The notes beneath the pieces were generated by a model. The model ran no database searches and was not told the origin of the DNA. It worked only from the letters and a program-made list of their open reading frames with translations. From NCBI GenBank assembly GCA_002415025.1, contig DIBR01000029.1, positions 10,087-74,086 of the forward strand: 64,000 nt of DNA. The letters are read 5' to 3'. This DNA is from Spongiibacteraceae bacterium UBA5047. GTDB taxonomy: Bacteria; Pseudomonadota; Gammaproteobacteria; Pseudomonadales; Spongiibacteraceae. This document shows positions 1 to 9,223 of this stretch, one piece after another. The position numbers and the translations under genes are program-made. How positions within the stretch are numbered: the stretch's first letter is position 1; each line of letters starts with the position of its first letter.

Positions 1-19
1 GGTGTTAAGTTACCCGGTG

Positions 20-2050
20 TTAACGACCGCGAACCAGAGAGCGAATCAAAAAGCGCGAAGGTGAAAGGGCGCGCGTCAAGTCTCGTGGCAGGGGCGGCAC
101 TTCCGAACAGAGTTGGGAGGCAACAATTTCTGCCGCGAGCGGGGTAGAGGTTAGGCCGCGCGAGCCGTGTCCGAGATTCAGGTACAGACCGGGGTAATAC
201 GCACCGCGTTGCTCAACGAGTGTTTTGGCATCTTTGGCCAGCGGCGCAAAAGTCTTGAGCTGCTGCTCCGCAATGGGCGCAGGTCCGATCAGGGGCAGGT
301 AATCGGGGCTGGTACAACGCAGGGAGGCCCGGGCTTTATAAGGCGTGTTCCGGGCGCTGAACGTAATGCCGGGAATGGCCTCCTGCAGCTTTTGCAGGTT
401 GGCTTCATTGTCTTCATCGCGCAGCGCGGTATCTGCTGACCGGGTATCGTAACTCGCGCCAATAACAATCTCATTGTCTACCGGTGGCGCGATATAGCCT
501 TCATGGCATACAACTGAGCGGGGCAGTGCGGATACCTCGCTGTCTGGTATGAGTGTTAACTGCCCGCGAATAATTTTCAGAGGCAGGTGCGCACATTGCG
601 GCAGGCCCATGGCGTGGTGACTGTTGGCCAGCACCACCGCATCGACGGTTATTGAGGCGCCGTTTTCACACTGCAGTTGCCAGCCCCGGGCTTGTTGCCG
701 CAGTTCATGTAAGGCGTGCCCGGTTAACACGCTGATGTTCGGATGGCTGAGTAATTGTTTGCACAAAGCCGCCGGGCGCAGCCAGCCCGCCTGTCTGAAA
801 TAGACGGCCGGTGAGGCGAGGTCGATGCCGGCGATGGCGGAGGCCTCTTCGCTGCTCACAAACTGGCACCAGTCGTCCTGGCGGGCAAAGGCGCTGCGCA
901 GCTTGTCGAGCTGTTCTTGCCGGGTGCTGTCCACAAGTTGCAGTACGCCGCAAAGATCACCGGGCAGATCCGGCATTGCGCGATAGAAGCGACAGGCGTG
1001 GAGAAAGCTCGAGAGGGCAAATTGATTCAGTTGGCCGGCTTGATGGGACAGTTTTGTGTACAAGATGGCCTGCGGGTTGCCGGAGGCTGCGCCGGCGACT
1101 TGATGACCTTGTTCGAGCACAGTCACCCGGATGCCGCGTTTGGCCAGCGCCGCCGCAGTATGGCAGCCCGCCAGCCCTGCGCCTACCACCGCAACGCTGG
1201 CAGGGCGAGGCATTGGCTCCGGCAAATGCCAGGCGGCATTTTCGCTGACGCGCAAGCGCTTTTGCGTTGGCGCCGGCCGGGCGGTGGGGCTAAATCGGCC
1301 GCGCAACATGTCGCGTTTGCGGCCGAAGCCCGGTACTTTTTCAACGCTGAAGCCCCGTTCCTGGAGGGCGCGTTTTACAAATCCGGCTGCTGTAAACGTC
1401 GCAAAGCTGCTCCCGGTTTTACTCAGTGCAGCGATAGCGTTGAACAGGCTGTCGCTCCACATGCCCGGATTGCTGCCGGGGGCAAAGCCGTCGAGAAACC
1501 AGGCATCGACCGCCGCGTGGGAACGCAGGTATAGCGGGTGACGGCTGCGTTGCAAAGAGGCAAAGCCGGCTTCGGCATCGCTGAACAGGAGATCAAGTAC
1601 AACACGGCCATCGTCAAATTCCAGGCGATGCTGGCCGGCAACTAACTCGGGGTAGGCTTGCTCAAGGGTTTGAGACAATTCCGCCAGCTCCGGCCATTGG
1701 GCCAGCGCGCGTTGCAGGTCGGCTTTGAACAGGGGGTGCTTTTCCACGCTGACAAAATGCAATCGACACAGCGACGAGGGTTTCACCTGCTCGCGCCACA
1801 ACTGCCAGGCAGCCAGAAAATTCAGCCCGGTACCAAAGCCCGTTTCGGCTATGGTGAAAGTGGTATGGTCGGCCACTGCGCTAAAGCGTTCGGCAAGTGA
1901 ATTCTGCTCAAGGAATACGTAGCGAGTTTCTGCAAGACCGTGTTCGCGGCAATAGTAAACATCGCCGTATAGCGACGATCTTGGTACATTGTCATCTCCC
2001 CAGTCGATGCTGGCGGTCTCGAGTAGATAGGGAGAAGTTGAGGTATGCAC
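20..2050 (-). CDS. mnmC: tRNA 5-methylaminomethyl-2-thiouridine biosynthesis bifunctional protein MnmC
   Basis: Cytoplasmic bifunctional enzyme for the last steps of mnm5s2U34 synthesis in tRNA: the FAD-dependent C-terminal half removes the carboxymethyl group and the N-terminal half methylates the resulting amine with SAM. The 676 residues match the usual length of about 670. The N-terminal methyltransferase domain shows GFGTGLNFL at 71-79 and a DAWFLDGFAPGSNP block near 182. The FAD domain begins near 288 with VVGAGLAGC. The start is GTG, without a strong Shine-Dalgarno sequence. It is divergent from the peptide importer, so the intervening 140 bp should hold both promoters. Family identification is firm; only the exact start is open. 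Confidence 0.95.
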   Translation of the reverse strand: MHTSTSPYLLETASIDWGDDNVPRSSLYGDVYYCREHGLAETRYVFLEQNSLAERFSAVADHTTFTIAETGFGTGLNFLAAWQLWREQVKPSSLCRLHFVSVEKHPLFKADLQRALAQWPELAELSQTLEQAYPELVAGQHRLEFDDGRVVLDLLFSDAEAGFASLQRSRHPLYLRSHAAVDAWFLDGFAPGSNPGMWSDSLFNAIAALSKTGSSFATFTAAGFVKRALQERGFSVEKVPGFGRKRDMLRGRFSPTARPAPTQKRLRVSENAAWHLPEPMPRPASVAVVGAGLAGCHTAAALAKRGIRVTVLEQGHQVAGAASGNPQAILYTKLSHQAGQLNQFALSSFLHACRFYRAMPDLPGDLCGVLQLVDSTRQEQLDKLRSAFARQDDWCQFVSSEEASAIAGIDLASPAVYFRQAGWLRPAALCKQLLSHPNISVLTGHALHELRQQARGWQLQCENGASITVDAVVLANSHHAMGLPQCAHLPLKIIRGQLTLIPDSEVSALPRSVVCHEGYIAPPVDNEIVIGASYDTRSADTALRDEDNEANLQKLQEAIPGITFSARNTPYKARASLRCTSPDYLPLIGPAPIAEQQLKTFAPLAKDAKTLVEQRGAYYPGLYLNLGHGSRGLTSTPLAAEIVASQLCSEVPPLPRDLTRALSPSRFLIRSLVRGR

Positions 2051-2190
2051 AGGCTCGACGACTATCCGGTAGGGGCTGCTTCAAGGCCGCGTATTATAGA
2101 GGGCGGCTATTGTAGCAATGCGCCCGGCGCAAGCGAAGAACGATCGTTATAAGGACGAATGTTATCAAGCTGCTGATACACACAGGGCGT

Positions 2191-3786
2191 TTGCCCGCTT
2201 TGCTATGTCTTGGCTTGCTTTGCCTTGGTATGGCGGTGACCTCGGCCCACGCAGAGGCTGTATCAGGGCAAGATCAGGCCATTACCCTGAGTTTGGCAAC
2301 CGAGCCACCCAGCCTCGACAGCATGCAGGCCACCGACCAGATTGGCTCCTTCCTGCTGTCGCATTTGATGGAGGGGCTGGTTCAATATGATGCCGAGGGC
2401 AATCTCGCTCCGGGCATAGCGCTGCGCTGGCAGGTTCGTGAAGACGGCGCTACGTTCTGGCTCCGCAAGGATGCCCGCTGGAGCGACGGTGAGCCGGTAA
2501 CGGCGCATAACTTTGTTTTCGCCTGGCGTCGCGCGGTGAACCCCCAAACGGCCTCCCAATACGCCTTTATCCTGTTTCCGATCAAAAATGCCGAAGCGAT
2601 TAATCGCGGTGAGTTGCCCCTGTCTGATTTGGGCGTAAGGGCGGTGGGCGACTACCGGCTGGAGGTGCAGTTCGAACGGTCCTGCCCTTATTTCGACAAG
2701 CTGACGGCGTTCATGACGTACTATCCGGCGCGGCAGGACATTGTCGAGCGCTGGGGGCGGGCGTTTGCCGCCGATGCCGACAAAATGGTGTTTAACGGTC
2801 CCTTTACCCTGGCGAAGTGGGTGCACGGCGCGCACTTGCGCCTCGAAAAAAACACGCGCTACTGGAATCGCGAGGCCATTCGCCTGCAGGTTATCGATTT
2901 TCCCTATATCACTTCCGATACTACCGCCCAGTACAATTTATACAAAGACAATCGCATAGCGCTGGCGGCCCTGGATGCGGGCACGTTGAACGATGCGGTA
3001 AAGCGCGGCTACGAAGCGCGGTTGTTTGATTTTGGTACTCTGTATTTTCTGGAATTTAACCAGCGCAGCGAACGCGCAACGCACAATCTGGCCCTGCGCC
3101 GCGCCATTCAGGCGGTGTTGGAACCCTCCTTGCTGGTATACAAGGTTCTGGGTTTGCCGGGAATCAAGCCCGCCTATAGTCTGTTTCCCTCTGGAATGCG
3201 GGCTTACGGCATCACTTTCTCGGAACAGTATCCACCGCCGGCGATTGATTACAATATCGAAAAGGCGCGTGAATACCTGCGTCAGGCGCGCCGTGAATTG
3301 GGCGAGATCGAGCCGCTCACGCTGCTCGTGGGAGACAGCCCGAGAGCGGTAAACGAGGCGGAATACTATCAGTACGTGCTGAAGCAGGCGCTGGGGCTGG
3401 AGACACGACTCGACCAGCAAACGTTCAAACAACGTATTGCCAAAATGCGGCGCGGAGAATTTGATATTGCCGCGGCGGGCTGGGGGCCGGATTTCGACGA
3501 TCCGATTACCTTCGGTGACCTGTTTGCATCATGGAATGACAATAATCGCGGACGCTTTGAAAACCGGCGCTACGATAGCTGGGTTGCCAAGGCCCAGTCG
3601 TCAGCGGATCAGGAAACGCGGCTGCAGGCCTTTGACCGGCTGCAACACATTATCAGTGAGCAAGTGGTGATTATTCCAACCTATGAGAATGTGGGTATGT
3701 ATGTACAGCACCCGCAGCTCCAAGGTGTGCGACGCTCCCTTTTTGGTGGCGACCCCAATTTTCGCTACGCCTGGGTAGAGCCATGA
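2191..3786 (+). CDS. oppA: Oligopeptide ABC transporter, periplasmic substrate-binding protein
   Basis: Solute-binding protein of SBP family 5, which captures peptides in the periplasm for the permeases encoded next. Family hallmarks are the N-terminal TEPPSLDSMQATD, the EGLVQYDAEG strand, LRKDARWSDGEPVTAHNFVFAWRRAV and the C-terminal AAAGWGPDFDDP region. A hydrophobic signal segment ends in SAHA. The start is uncertain. TTG at 2191 follows AGGG by only a few bases and leaves no basic residue at the N-terminus, while the best Shine-Dalgarno (AAGGA, 2151) precedes an ATG at 2159 in another frame. Reading the TTG frame backwards adds a Lys-containing segment but no standard start codon. The gene overlaps the next by 4 bases. 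Substrate specificity cannot be read from sequence. Confidence 0.85.
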   Translation: MPALLCLGLLCLGMAVTSAHAEAVSGQDQAITLSLATEPPSLDSMQATDQIGSFLLSHLMEGLVQYDAEGNLAPGIALRWQVREDGATFWLRKDARWSDGEPVTAHNFVFAWRRAVNPQTASQYAFILFPIKNAEAINRGELPLSDLGVRAVGDYRLEVQFERSCPYFDKLTAFMTYYPARQDIVERWGRAFAADADKMVFNGPFTLAKWVHGAHLRLEKNTRYWNREAIRLQVIDFPYITSDTTAQYNLYKDNRIALAALDAGTLNDAVKRGYEARLFDFGTLYFLEFNQRSERATHNLALRRAIQAVLEPSLLVYKVLGLPGIKPAYSLFPSGMRAYGITFSEQYPPPAIDYNIEKAREYLRQARRELGEIEPLTLLVGDSPRAVNEAEYYQYVLKQALGLETRLDQQTFKQRIAKMRRGEFDIAAAGWGPDFDDPITFGDLFASWNDNNRGRFENRRYDSWVAKAQSSADQETRLQAFDRLQHIISEQVVIIPTYENVGMYVQHPQLQGVRRSLFGGDPNFRYAWVEP

Positions 3787-4727
3787 TCGCCTATATACTC
3801 AAACGGCTTGCTTATGGCGCGATCACCATCTGGTTTATTGCCACGGCAACGTTTTTTTCAATGCACGCGGTGCCGGGTGACCCCTTTAATGAAGCCAAGG
3901 CCGCCAGCCCCCAGTTGCGCCAGAACCTGATGGCGCGATACGGGCTCGATAAGCCGGTTACCGAGCAATACCTGATTTACCTGCGCAACATGCTGAGGGG
4001 AGATTTTGGCATTTCCTTTACGCAGGAAAACCGGCAGGTGAACGACATTATTCGTGAGCATTTTCCGGTATCGGCCATCCTCGGTGTGGCAGCACTGTTG
4101 ATCGCGGCAACGGGTGGCATTATCGGAGGGGCTGTTGCCGCGCACTGGCATAATCGCAGCCCCGACCGCGCCATGATGATCGCTGTGGTATTGGCAATTT
4201 CAGTGCCGAGTTTTGTCATTGCGGCTCTGGCCCAAATGGCGATTGTGCGGGCGAACGACTGGCTGAGTTTTCCGTTGTTGCCGGTAGCGGGTTGGGGCGG
4301 CATTTCTCATGTCTGGGTGCCGGCACTGGTTCTGGGTTTGGGCACTATGGCCTATCTGGCACGATTGATGCGCTCCTCGATGCTGGCAGTGATGCAATCA
4401 GATTACGTGCTGACGGCCAGAGCGAAGGGGCTGAGTGACTGGCAGATTTTTCGCAAGCACCAGTTGCGCAACGCCATGCTGCCGGTGGTAACGGAACTTG
4501 GCCCAACTATCGCGGCGATAACGACCGGTGGTTTTGTAGTTGAGCTGATTTTCGCCATCCCCGGATTAGGGCGCTACTTTGTGCAAGCGATTCAGCAGCT
4601 CGACTACACGGTGATTATGGGTACCACGGTTTTCTACGGCGCCTTTCTGGTGCTGATGGTGGTGCTGATCGATATCGCCTACGGGCTGATTGACCCGAGA
4701 ATTCGGCTGCACGGGGACGGTCGTTAA
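3783..4727 (+). CDS. oppB: Peptide ABC transporter permease, OppB type
   Basis: Inner-membrane permease of the DppB/OppB family, forming half of the peptide channel. It has 314 residues, normal for the family. It begins MIAYILKRLAYGAI, has the HAVPGDPF motif after the first membrane helix, and carries the ABC permease EAA loop around LTARAKGLSDWQIFRKHQLRNAMLP, which contacts the ATPase. The ATGA overlap with the binding-protein gene upstream and the single-base overlap with the next permease (TAATG) indicate one translationally coupled operon. Confidence 0.92.
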   Translation: MIAYILKRLAYGAITIWFIATATFFSMHAVPGDPFNEAKAASPQLRQNLMARYGLDKPVTEQYLIYLRNMLRGDFGISFTQENRQVNDIIREHFPVSAILGVAALLIAATGGIIGGAVAAHWHNRSPDRAMMIAVVLAISVPSFVIAALAQMAIVRANDWLSFPLLPVAGWGGISHVWVPALVLGLGTMAYLARLMRSSMLAVMQSDYVLTARAKGLSDWQIFRKHQLRNAMLPVVTELGPTIAAITTGGFVVELIFAIPGLGRYFVQAIQQLDYTVIMGTTVFYGAFLVLMVVLIDIAYGLIDPRIRLHGDGR

Positions 4728-6037
4728 TGCAGTTTCATGCAGATGATTTTAATGCCCTTCCTGCCGCTCCGGTCGAGCAGATGGAGGCCTTGGCGCCCGC
4801 GCCACCCTTGTGGCGGGTATTGCTGGCAGATGTGCGTGCCGTGGTGGCACTGGTTGTGGTTGTCCTGCTTGTATTCAGTGCTTTTGCAGGGCCGTTTCTG
4901 TGGTCTCAGGATCCTGCGCGGCAATGGTTGTCGCAGGTCTCCTCCGGCCCAACCACTGCGCGCACCGTAGCGGTGGTGGAGGATAATCCCCAGTGGCAGG
5001 GCGCTCTCGTTCAGGCCGGCCAGTTGATGTCGGTCAGCGCTACCACCACTTCGGTAAAACTGGCTTGGCCGGCCGTGGCGGGAGCCGCAGGCTATCGGGT
5101 CTACCGCGCAGAAGCAGGCGAGGGTGCCGGCCTGGGTGTCCCTCTGGCGCAGATCGAACACCCCTGGTACGACGACCGTCTTCAGTTGCGCGAGCGCGCC
5201 TACCGCTACACGGTTGTGCCGGAAGGTGAGAACGAACTGTCGAGGCGCGCCACTATTACCCTGACGCCGGCGCTGACGATCGGGCGCTTTGAGGCGCAGT
5301 TGCTGGATTTGCCTGTGCATAACGGTGAGGTTGTATTGCCGGCACACCCTTTGGGCACAGATTCATTGGGGCGCGACATGTTGAGCCGGGTCATTCACGG
5401 CGCGCGGACCTCCATGTTGGTTGGGCTGACGGCGCCGCTGCTGTTTATTACTCTGGGTGCTTTTTATGGCGCGGCGGCGGGGCTGATCGGCGGCTGGGTC
5501 GACAACACGCTGATGCGCATCGCCGACTTTGTGGTGGCCTTGCCCTTCCTGTTGTTTATGATCTTGTTCCGCGTAGCGATGGGCATTGAGTCGGGTGAGA
5601 GTGGGCTGTTTCCGATGGTGCTTGCCATGGTTCTGTTGAGCTGGCCCGGCGCGGCACGACTCGTGCGCGGGCAGGTGTTGCAGTTGCGTGGCAGCGCCTT
5701 TGTGTTGTCGGCACGAATGGCCGGCGCGAGCAACCTGTATCTGATCCGGCGGCATTTGCTGCCCAATGTTCTGCCGCTGTTATTGGTCTCACTCAGCTTT
5801 GCCATCCCGCAGGCGATCTTCACCGAGGCCCTGCTGTCGTTTATCGGTATGGGGGTTGTGCCGCCCACTCCTTCGTGGGGTTCGTTGTGCAACGAGGGTA
5901 TTCGCTCGATGTTGACGCACCCCCATGAACTGATTGTGCCGGCGGTGGCCATCAGCATTGCGGTACTTGCCTTTAATGTATTGGGCGATGCGCTCAGCGA
6001 TGCCATGGATGTGCAAATCCGCAGGGGGGCTCAATGA
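4727..6037 (+). CDS. oppC: Peptide ABC transporter permease, OppC type, with an inserted FN3-like periplasmic domain
   Basis: Second inner-membrane permease of the importer. It has 436 residues, whereas OppC/DppC proteins are usually about 290-310. After the first membrane helix (about 37-55) there is an extra block. Residues about 98-184 look like a fibronectin type III fold: SVKLAWPAVAGAAGYRVYR, then YDD, then an AYRYTVVPEG strand. The normal OppC sequence resumes with HPLGTDSLGRDMLSRVIHGAR at about 207, followed by the permease core and an EAA loop (SARMAGASNLYLIRRHLLPN). Topology places the insert in the periplasm, where it could touch the binding protein or peptidoglycan (inference). It overlaps oppD by 4 bases. 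Confidence 0.9.
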   Translation: MQFHADDFNALPAAPVEQMEALAPAPPLWRVLLADVRAVVALVVVVLLVFSAFAGPFLWSQDPARQWLSQVSSGPTTARTVAVVEDNPQWQGALVQAGQLMSVSATTTSVKLAWPAVAGAAGYRVYRAEAGEGAGLGVPLAQIEHPWYDDRLQLRERAYRYTVVPEGENELSRRATITLTPALTIGRFEAQLLDLPVHNGEVVLPAHPLGTDSLGRDMLSRVIHGARTSMLVGLTAPLLFITLGAFYGAAAGLIGGWVDNTLMRIADFVVALPFLLFMILFRVAMGIESGESGLFPMVLAMVLLSWPGAARLVRGQVLQLRGSAFVLSARMAGASNLYLIRRHLLPNVLPLLLVSLSFAIPQAIFTEALLSFIGMGVVPPTPSWGSLCNEGIRSMLTHPHELIVPAVAISIAVLAFNVLGDALSDAMDVQIRRGAQ

Positions 6038-7014
6038 AAGCCCCGGAGAGTTTGCTAAGTGTGCGGGATCTGAATATCTCCCTGGGTGGTCAGCATCTGG
6101 TGCGCTCGGTCGACCTTGATATTGAGGCGGGGCAGTGTCTTGCACTGGTGGGGGAGTCAGGTTCGGGCAAAAGTCTTACCGCCTTGTCACTAATGCGGTT
6201 GCTGCCTCGCTCAGCCAAAATCAGCCAGCAATATATACTGTTTGAAGGGCAGTCGCTTGCGGCGTATAGCGAGGCGCAATGGCGACAACTGCGGGCGCGC
6301 CGGATAGCGATGATCTTTCAGAATCCGATGACGGCGATGAATCCGACGATGCGGGTAGGACAGCAAATTGCCGAGGTGCTGTGCCTGCACGCCGGGGTCA
6401 GTCGCCGCGAGGCCAACCGGCAAGCGGTTGCGTTGCTTGAGCGACTAGGCATTGTGAATGCCGCCCAAAAGGCGCGGCAGTACCCGTTTGAAATGTCGGG
6501 CGGTATGTTGCAGCGCGCCGTTATCGCAATGGCCATTGCCTGCAAGCCGGCACTGCTGATTGCGGACGAGCCGACAACGGCATTGGATGCAACCGTGCAG
6601 GCTGAGGTGTTGGTGCTGCTCAGGGAGCTGTGCAACGAACAGAACATGGGCTTGCTGTTGATCACCCATGACCTCGGGGTAGTGCGTCGCATGGCCCAGA
6701 AGGTGGCGGTGATGTACGCGGGCAAACTGGTTGAAACCGGCGCCATTTCACGTGTCTTCAATACGCCGGCACACCCTTATACGCAGGCTCTGAAGCAGGC
6801 AATGCCAAGTTTAACCGAGCAGCGGGATTCGCTGATGGCAATCCCCGGCACGCCCCCGGATCTTTCCAAACCCATTGCCGGGTGTGCGTTTGCTGCGCGC
6901 TGTCCGCAGGCGATGAATGTGTGTGCGCGACAGCAGCCGGCGGATTACCTCACTGCGCCGGAGCAACATGCCAAATGCTGGCTCTGGGACCCAGCAAGGA
7001 CAAAAGCATCGTGA
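6034..7014 (+). CDS. oppD: Peptide ABC transporter ATP-binding protein, OppD type
   Basis: Cytoplasmic ATPase subunit that powers the importer. Walker A is GESGSGKS near 39-46, the Q-loop FQNPMTAMNP follows, the signature is written as MSGGMLQR instead of the usual LSGGQ-like form, Walker B is LLIADEPTTALD and the H-loop is ITHDLGVV. The C-terminal oligopeptide-transporter extension with Cys residues (GCAFAARCPQAMNVC) is typical of the OppD/DppD family. Length 326 residues. Its stop overlaps the GTG start of the next gene. Confidence 0.93.
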   Translation: MKAPESLLSVRDLNISLGGQHLVRSVDLDIEAGQCLALVGESGSGKSLTALSLMRLLPRSAKISQQYILFEGQSLAAYSEAQWRQLRARRIAMIFQNPMTAMNPTMRVGQQIAEVLCLHAGVSRREANRQAVALLERLGIVNAAQKARQYPFEMSGGMLQRAVIAMAIACKPALLIADEPTTALDATVQAEVLVLLRELCNEQNMGLLLITHDLGVVRRMAQKVAVMYAGKLVETGAISRVFNTPAHPYTQALKQAMPSLTEQRDSLMAIPGTPPDLSKPIAGCAFAARCPQAMNVCARQQPADYLTAPEQHAKCWLWDPARTKAS

Positions 7015-7973
7015 CTGCCTTGTTGACGCTCAATCAGGCCAGTTGTCATTTTGGCCGTGGCGCAAGCGCGGTGAAGGCCGTCGACAGGGTGTCGCTGACA
7101 GTTGCGCCGGGTGAAGTGTTGGGTTTGGTGGGGGAAAGCGGTTCAGGCAAGTCAACTTTAGGTCGGCTCGTTGCCGGACTGCTCGGCTGCGAACATGGTG
7201 ACATTACCCTGGCTGGCGAGCGCTTGCCGAAACGATTTTCGAGCCGCGATTTTCGACGTCACGCCAGCCGTGTACAGATGGTATTTCAGGACGCTTACAG
7301 CGCGATGAATCCGCGTATGACGCTAATTGATTGCCTTGTCGAACCGCTCAAGCTGCAGGGCAAGTTTCGGGGTCAGGAGTCGGCGCTGGCATTGGAGTGG
7401 CTGGATCGTATTGGCCTGCCACGACGTTTTGCCCAGCGCTACCCTCACGAACTTTCCGGTGGTCAGCGTCAGCGCGTCGGGATTGCCCGAGCCTTTATCA
7501 GCGGGCCGCAATTGGTGATTTGTGACGAGCCGGTATCCGCGCTGGATGTCTCGGTGCAGGCGCAGGTAGTGAATTTGCTACACGAATTGCAGCAGGAAAC
7601 CGGCGTCGCCATGATTTTTATCGCCCACGATTTGGCCGTGGTGAGCCATCTGGCAGATCGCACGGCCGTGATGTATCACGGGCGGATTGTTGAAACCGGC
7701 GGGCGGGATTTGCTGCGCTCGCCAGGGCACCCCTATACGCAGGCATTGATTGCCGCCAGCCCCGGCGGCGAGAGCGAGGGCGAATGGCTGGAGGGAGAGG
7801 GTGAAGCGCTTGAGGCGAACAGTTTAATGCCGCCTGCCGATCAGGGTTGTGCCTACAATTTGCGCTGTAAATGGGTTGTTGAGCGTTGCCGGACAGAGCG
7901 GCCCCGGCTAGCGGAAAAAGAAATTCAGGACAAAAAAAATGGCAGGTTGATTGCCTGCCATTTACTTGATTAA
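7011..7973 (+). CDS. oppF: Peptide ABC transporter ATP-binding protein, OppF type
   Basis: Second ATPase subunit of the importer. The open frame extends to 6882, but homology begins at the GTG at 7011 (protein MTALLTLNQASCHFG), which overlaps the oppD stop as GTGA and gives about 320 residues, the family norm. Walker A GESGSGKST, signature LSGGQRQRVGIARA, Walker B VICDEPVSALD and H-loop IAHDLAVV are intact. The C-terminal CAYNLRCKWVVERC Cys motif is family-typical. The last codons contain a strong hairpin that can act as a terminator for the convergent gene. Confidence 0.93.
   Translation: MTALLTLNQASCHFGRGASAVKAVDRVSLTVAPGEVLGLVGESGSGKSTLGRLVAGLLGCEHGDITLAGERLPKRFSSRDFRRHASRVQMVFQDAYSAMNPRMTLIDCLVEPLKLQGKFRGQESALALEWLDRIGLPRRFAQRYPHELSGGQRQRVGIARAFISGPQLVICDEPVSALDVSVQAQVVNLLHELQQETGVAMIFIAHDLAVVSHLADRTAVMYHGRIVETGGRDLLRSPGHPYTQALIAASPGGESEGEWLEGEGEALEANSLMPPADQGCAYNLRCKWVVERCRTERPRLAEKEIQDKKNGRLIACHLLD
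7930..7964 (-). terminator. Rho-independent terminator for the convergent minus-strand gene, inside the oppF 3' end
   Basis: A 10-bp perfect stem (7937-7946 with 7954-7963, 7-base loop) is followed on the minus strand by a run of eight Ts (complement of 7932-7939). It lies just past the stop of the minus-strand coiled-coil gene, but within the last codons of oppF. In the plus direction the hairpin is followed only by TTTACTT, so it should stop plus-strand transcripts less efficiently. Confidence 0.75.
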
Positions 7974-7989
7974 GCGTGCCCCGCCGAAC

Positions 7990-9060
7990 TCAGCTGTCGC
8001 CTGCCAATTTCGCCGGAAAACATACAATCCGGGGTGCGTTGCGATCACTGGCGTCCATCAGGATCACCAGATTCTCGCCGGCGTATTGCGCAGGCATATC
8101 GATATTCCAGCGAGAGAAAGACACGCGGAGGCGATTTTCGCCCGCCAGCAATGCGGCATCGGCCCGGTACTGGTAGTTGCCCAGTCCTTTAAAGCGGTGG
8201 CTGTTTTTGTCCACTTCCTTGCCGTCGACGAAATGGCGAACGTTAAGAATCTTGTTACTGCGAATTTTCAGACTGTCGCCACCAATACGCAACTGCAGGT
8301 TGGCCAGCTCAGTGAGGACTTGTGCCTTGGTGGTGAGCAGCATGAAGTCGCGATCCAGTTCAATGGGCTCGCCAGAGGCTGCTGGTCCGGCCTTTTTGGC
8401 GGGTGCCTCAGCGGTATTTTTGCGAGGGGGTTCGCGCGGTTCAGTTTTGGCCGGGGCCTTGCTTCGCGCCTGAGCAGAAGCGGTATTATTGGACTGAGCG
8501 GCTTTGGCAGCCTCGGCCTGTGCAGCTTTTTCGCGCGCCCTGGCGGCGGCTGCTGCAGCCTGGGCTTTTTCCCGTTCGCGTTGTTCGGCCATGCGCTGGC
8601 GTAACTGGGGAATCTCTTCGTTGATCTCGTCAAGCTCGCGGCGCACAGATATTAGTTGGCTTTCAACCTCATCCTGCTGTTCTTCGAGCTTTTGCATTTC
8701 GGCATTGCCGGAGCGAAATTTGCGCTCCGCAAGATGCAGTTTGAACTCGGCATTGCGAACACGGCTCTTGTTGGTGGGGCTGGGGTCGCTTTCGTACTGC
8801 TCGCTGGCCTCTTCAAAGCTGGCAATTGCTTCTTCATAGGCAGCCTTTTCGGGACCGTCGCTAACCTCGGTATTTGCCATGGCCGAGGAGATAGACTGGG
8901 ATTTTGCCCTCAGCGTATCTTCCTGTTCTTGCAGTTGTTGTTGTTTTGCCTCTAGGCGCTCTATGGCTTGCGCGGGGCTCTGGGCGAAAACGGTTCCGCC
9001 AGAAAGGCTGACAAGTAACAGCCCCAAGCCGCTCAAGCGTGATAAATAACTGGATTTCAT
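7990..9060 (-). CDS. Periplasmic coiled-coil protein of unknown function
   Basis: I do not recognise a named family. From the ATG at 9060 the protein has about 356 residues. It starts with MKSSYLSRLSGLGLLLVSL and a signal peptide probably cleaved after VFAQ. A long, highly charged helical region follows (EAKQQQLQEQEDTL through MAEQREREKAQAAAAAARARE) with strong coiled-coil character, then a low-complexity Ala/Pro/Lys linker, and finally a roughly 120-residue folded domain starting near PIELDRDFMLLTTKAQVLTELANLQL, which may be a beta-rich domain. A role in envelope structure is a guess. It has its own terminator; the upstream ATG at 9105 lacks a signal peptide context and was rejected. Confidence 0.75.
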   Translation of the reverse strand: MKSSYLSRLSGLGLLLVSLSGGTVFAQSPAQAIERLEAKQQQLQEQEDTLRAKSQSISSAMANTEVSDGPEKAAYEEAIASFEEASEQYESDPSPTNKSRVRNAEFKLHLAERKFRSGNAEMQKLEEQQDEVESQLISVRRELDEINEEIPQLRQRMAEQREREKAQAAAAAARAREKAAQAEAAKAAQSNNTASAQARSKAPAKTEPREPPRKNTAEAPAKKAGPAASGEPIELDRDFMLLTTKAQVLTELANLQLRIGGDSLKIRSNKILNVRHFVDGKEVDKNSHRFKGLGNYQYRADAALLAGENRLRVSFSRWNIDMPAQYAGENLVILMDASDRNAPRIVCFPAKLAGDS

Positions 9061-9223
9061 AGGTGATCTACGGACTCTGAGTACCCAAAAACGCAATAAA
9101 ACCAATAGGTTCTGCCATTTATGTTTATAGTTTTAAAGGTTGCTTGTCCTCGCGGACGGACTGGTAATTTTGGTTGTCACTATTACAGAAATCCGCCTGC
9201 GGGTCAAAAATGTTACGCAAACC
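9061..9223. other. Intergenic spacer between two minus-strand genes
   Basis: No coding potential and no clear terminator for the MaoC gene was seen. It should contain the promoter of the coiled-coil gene. AT-rich patches occur near 9120-9135, but I could not assign a convincing -35/-10 pair. Confidence 0.4.
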
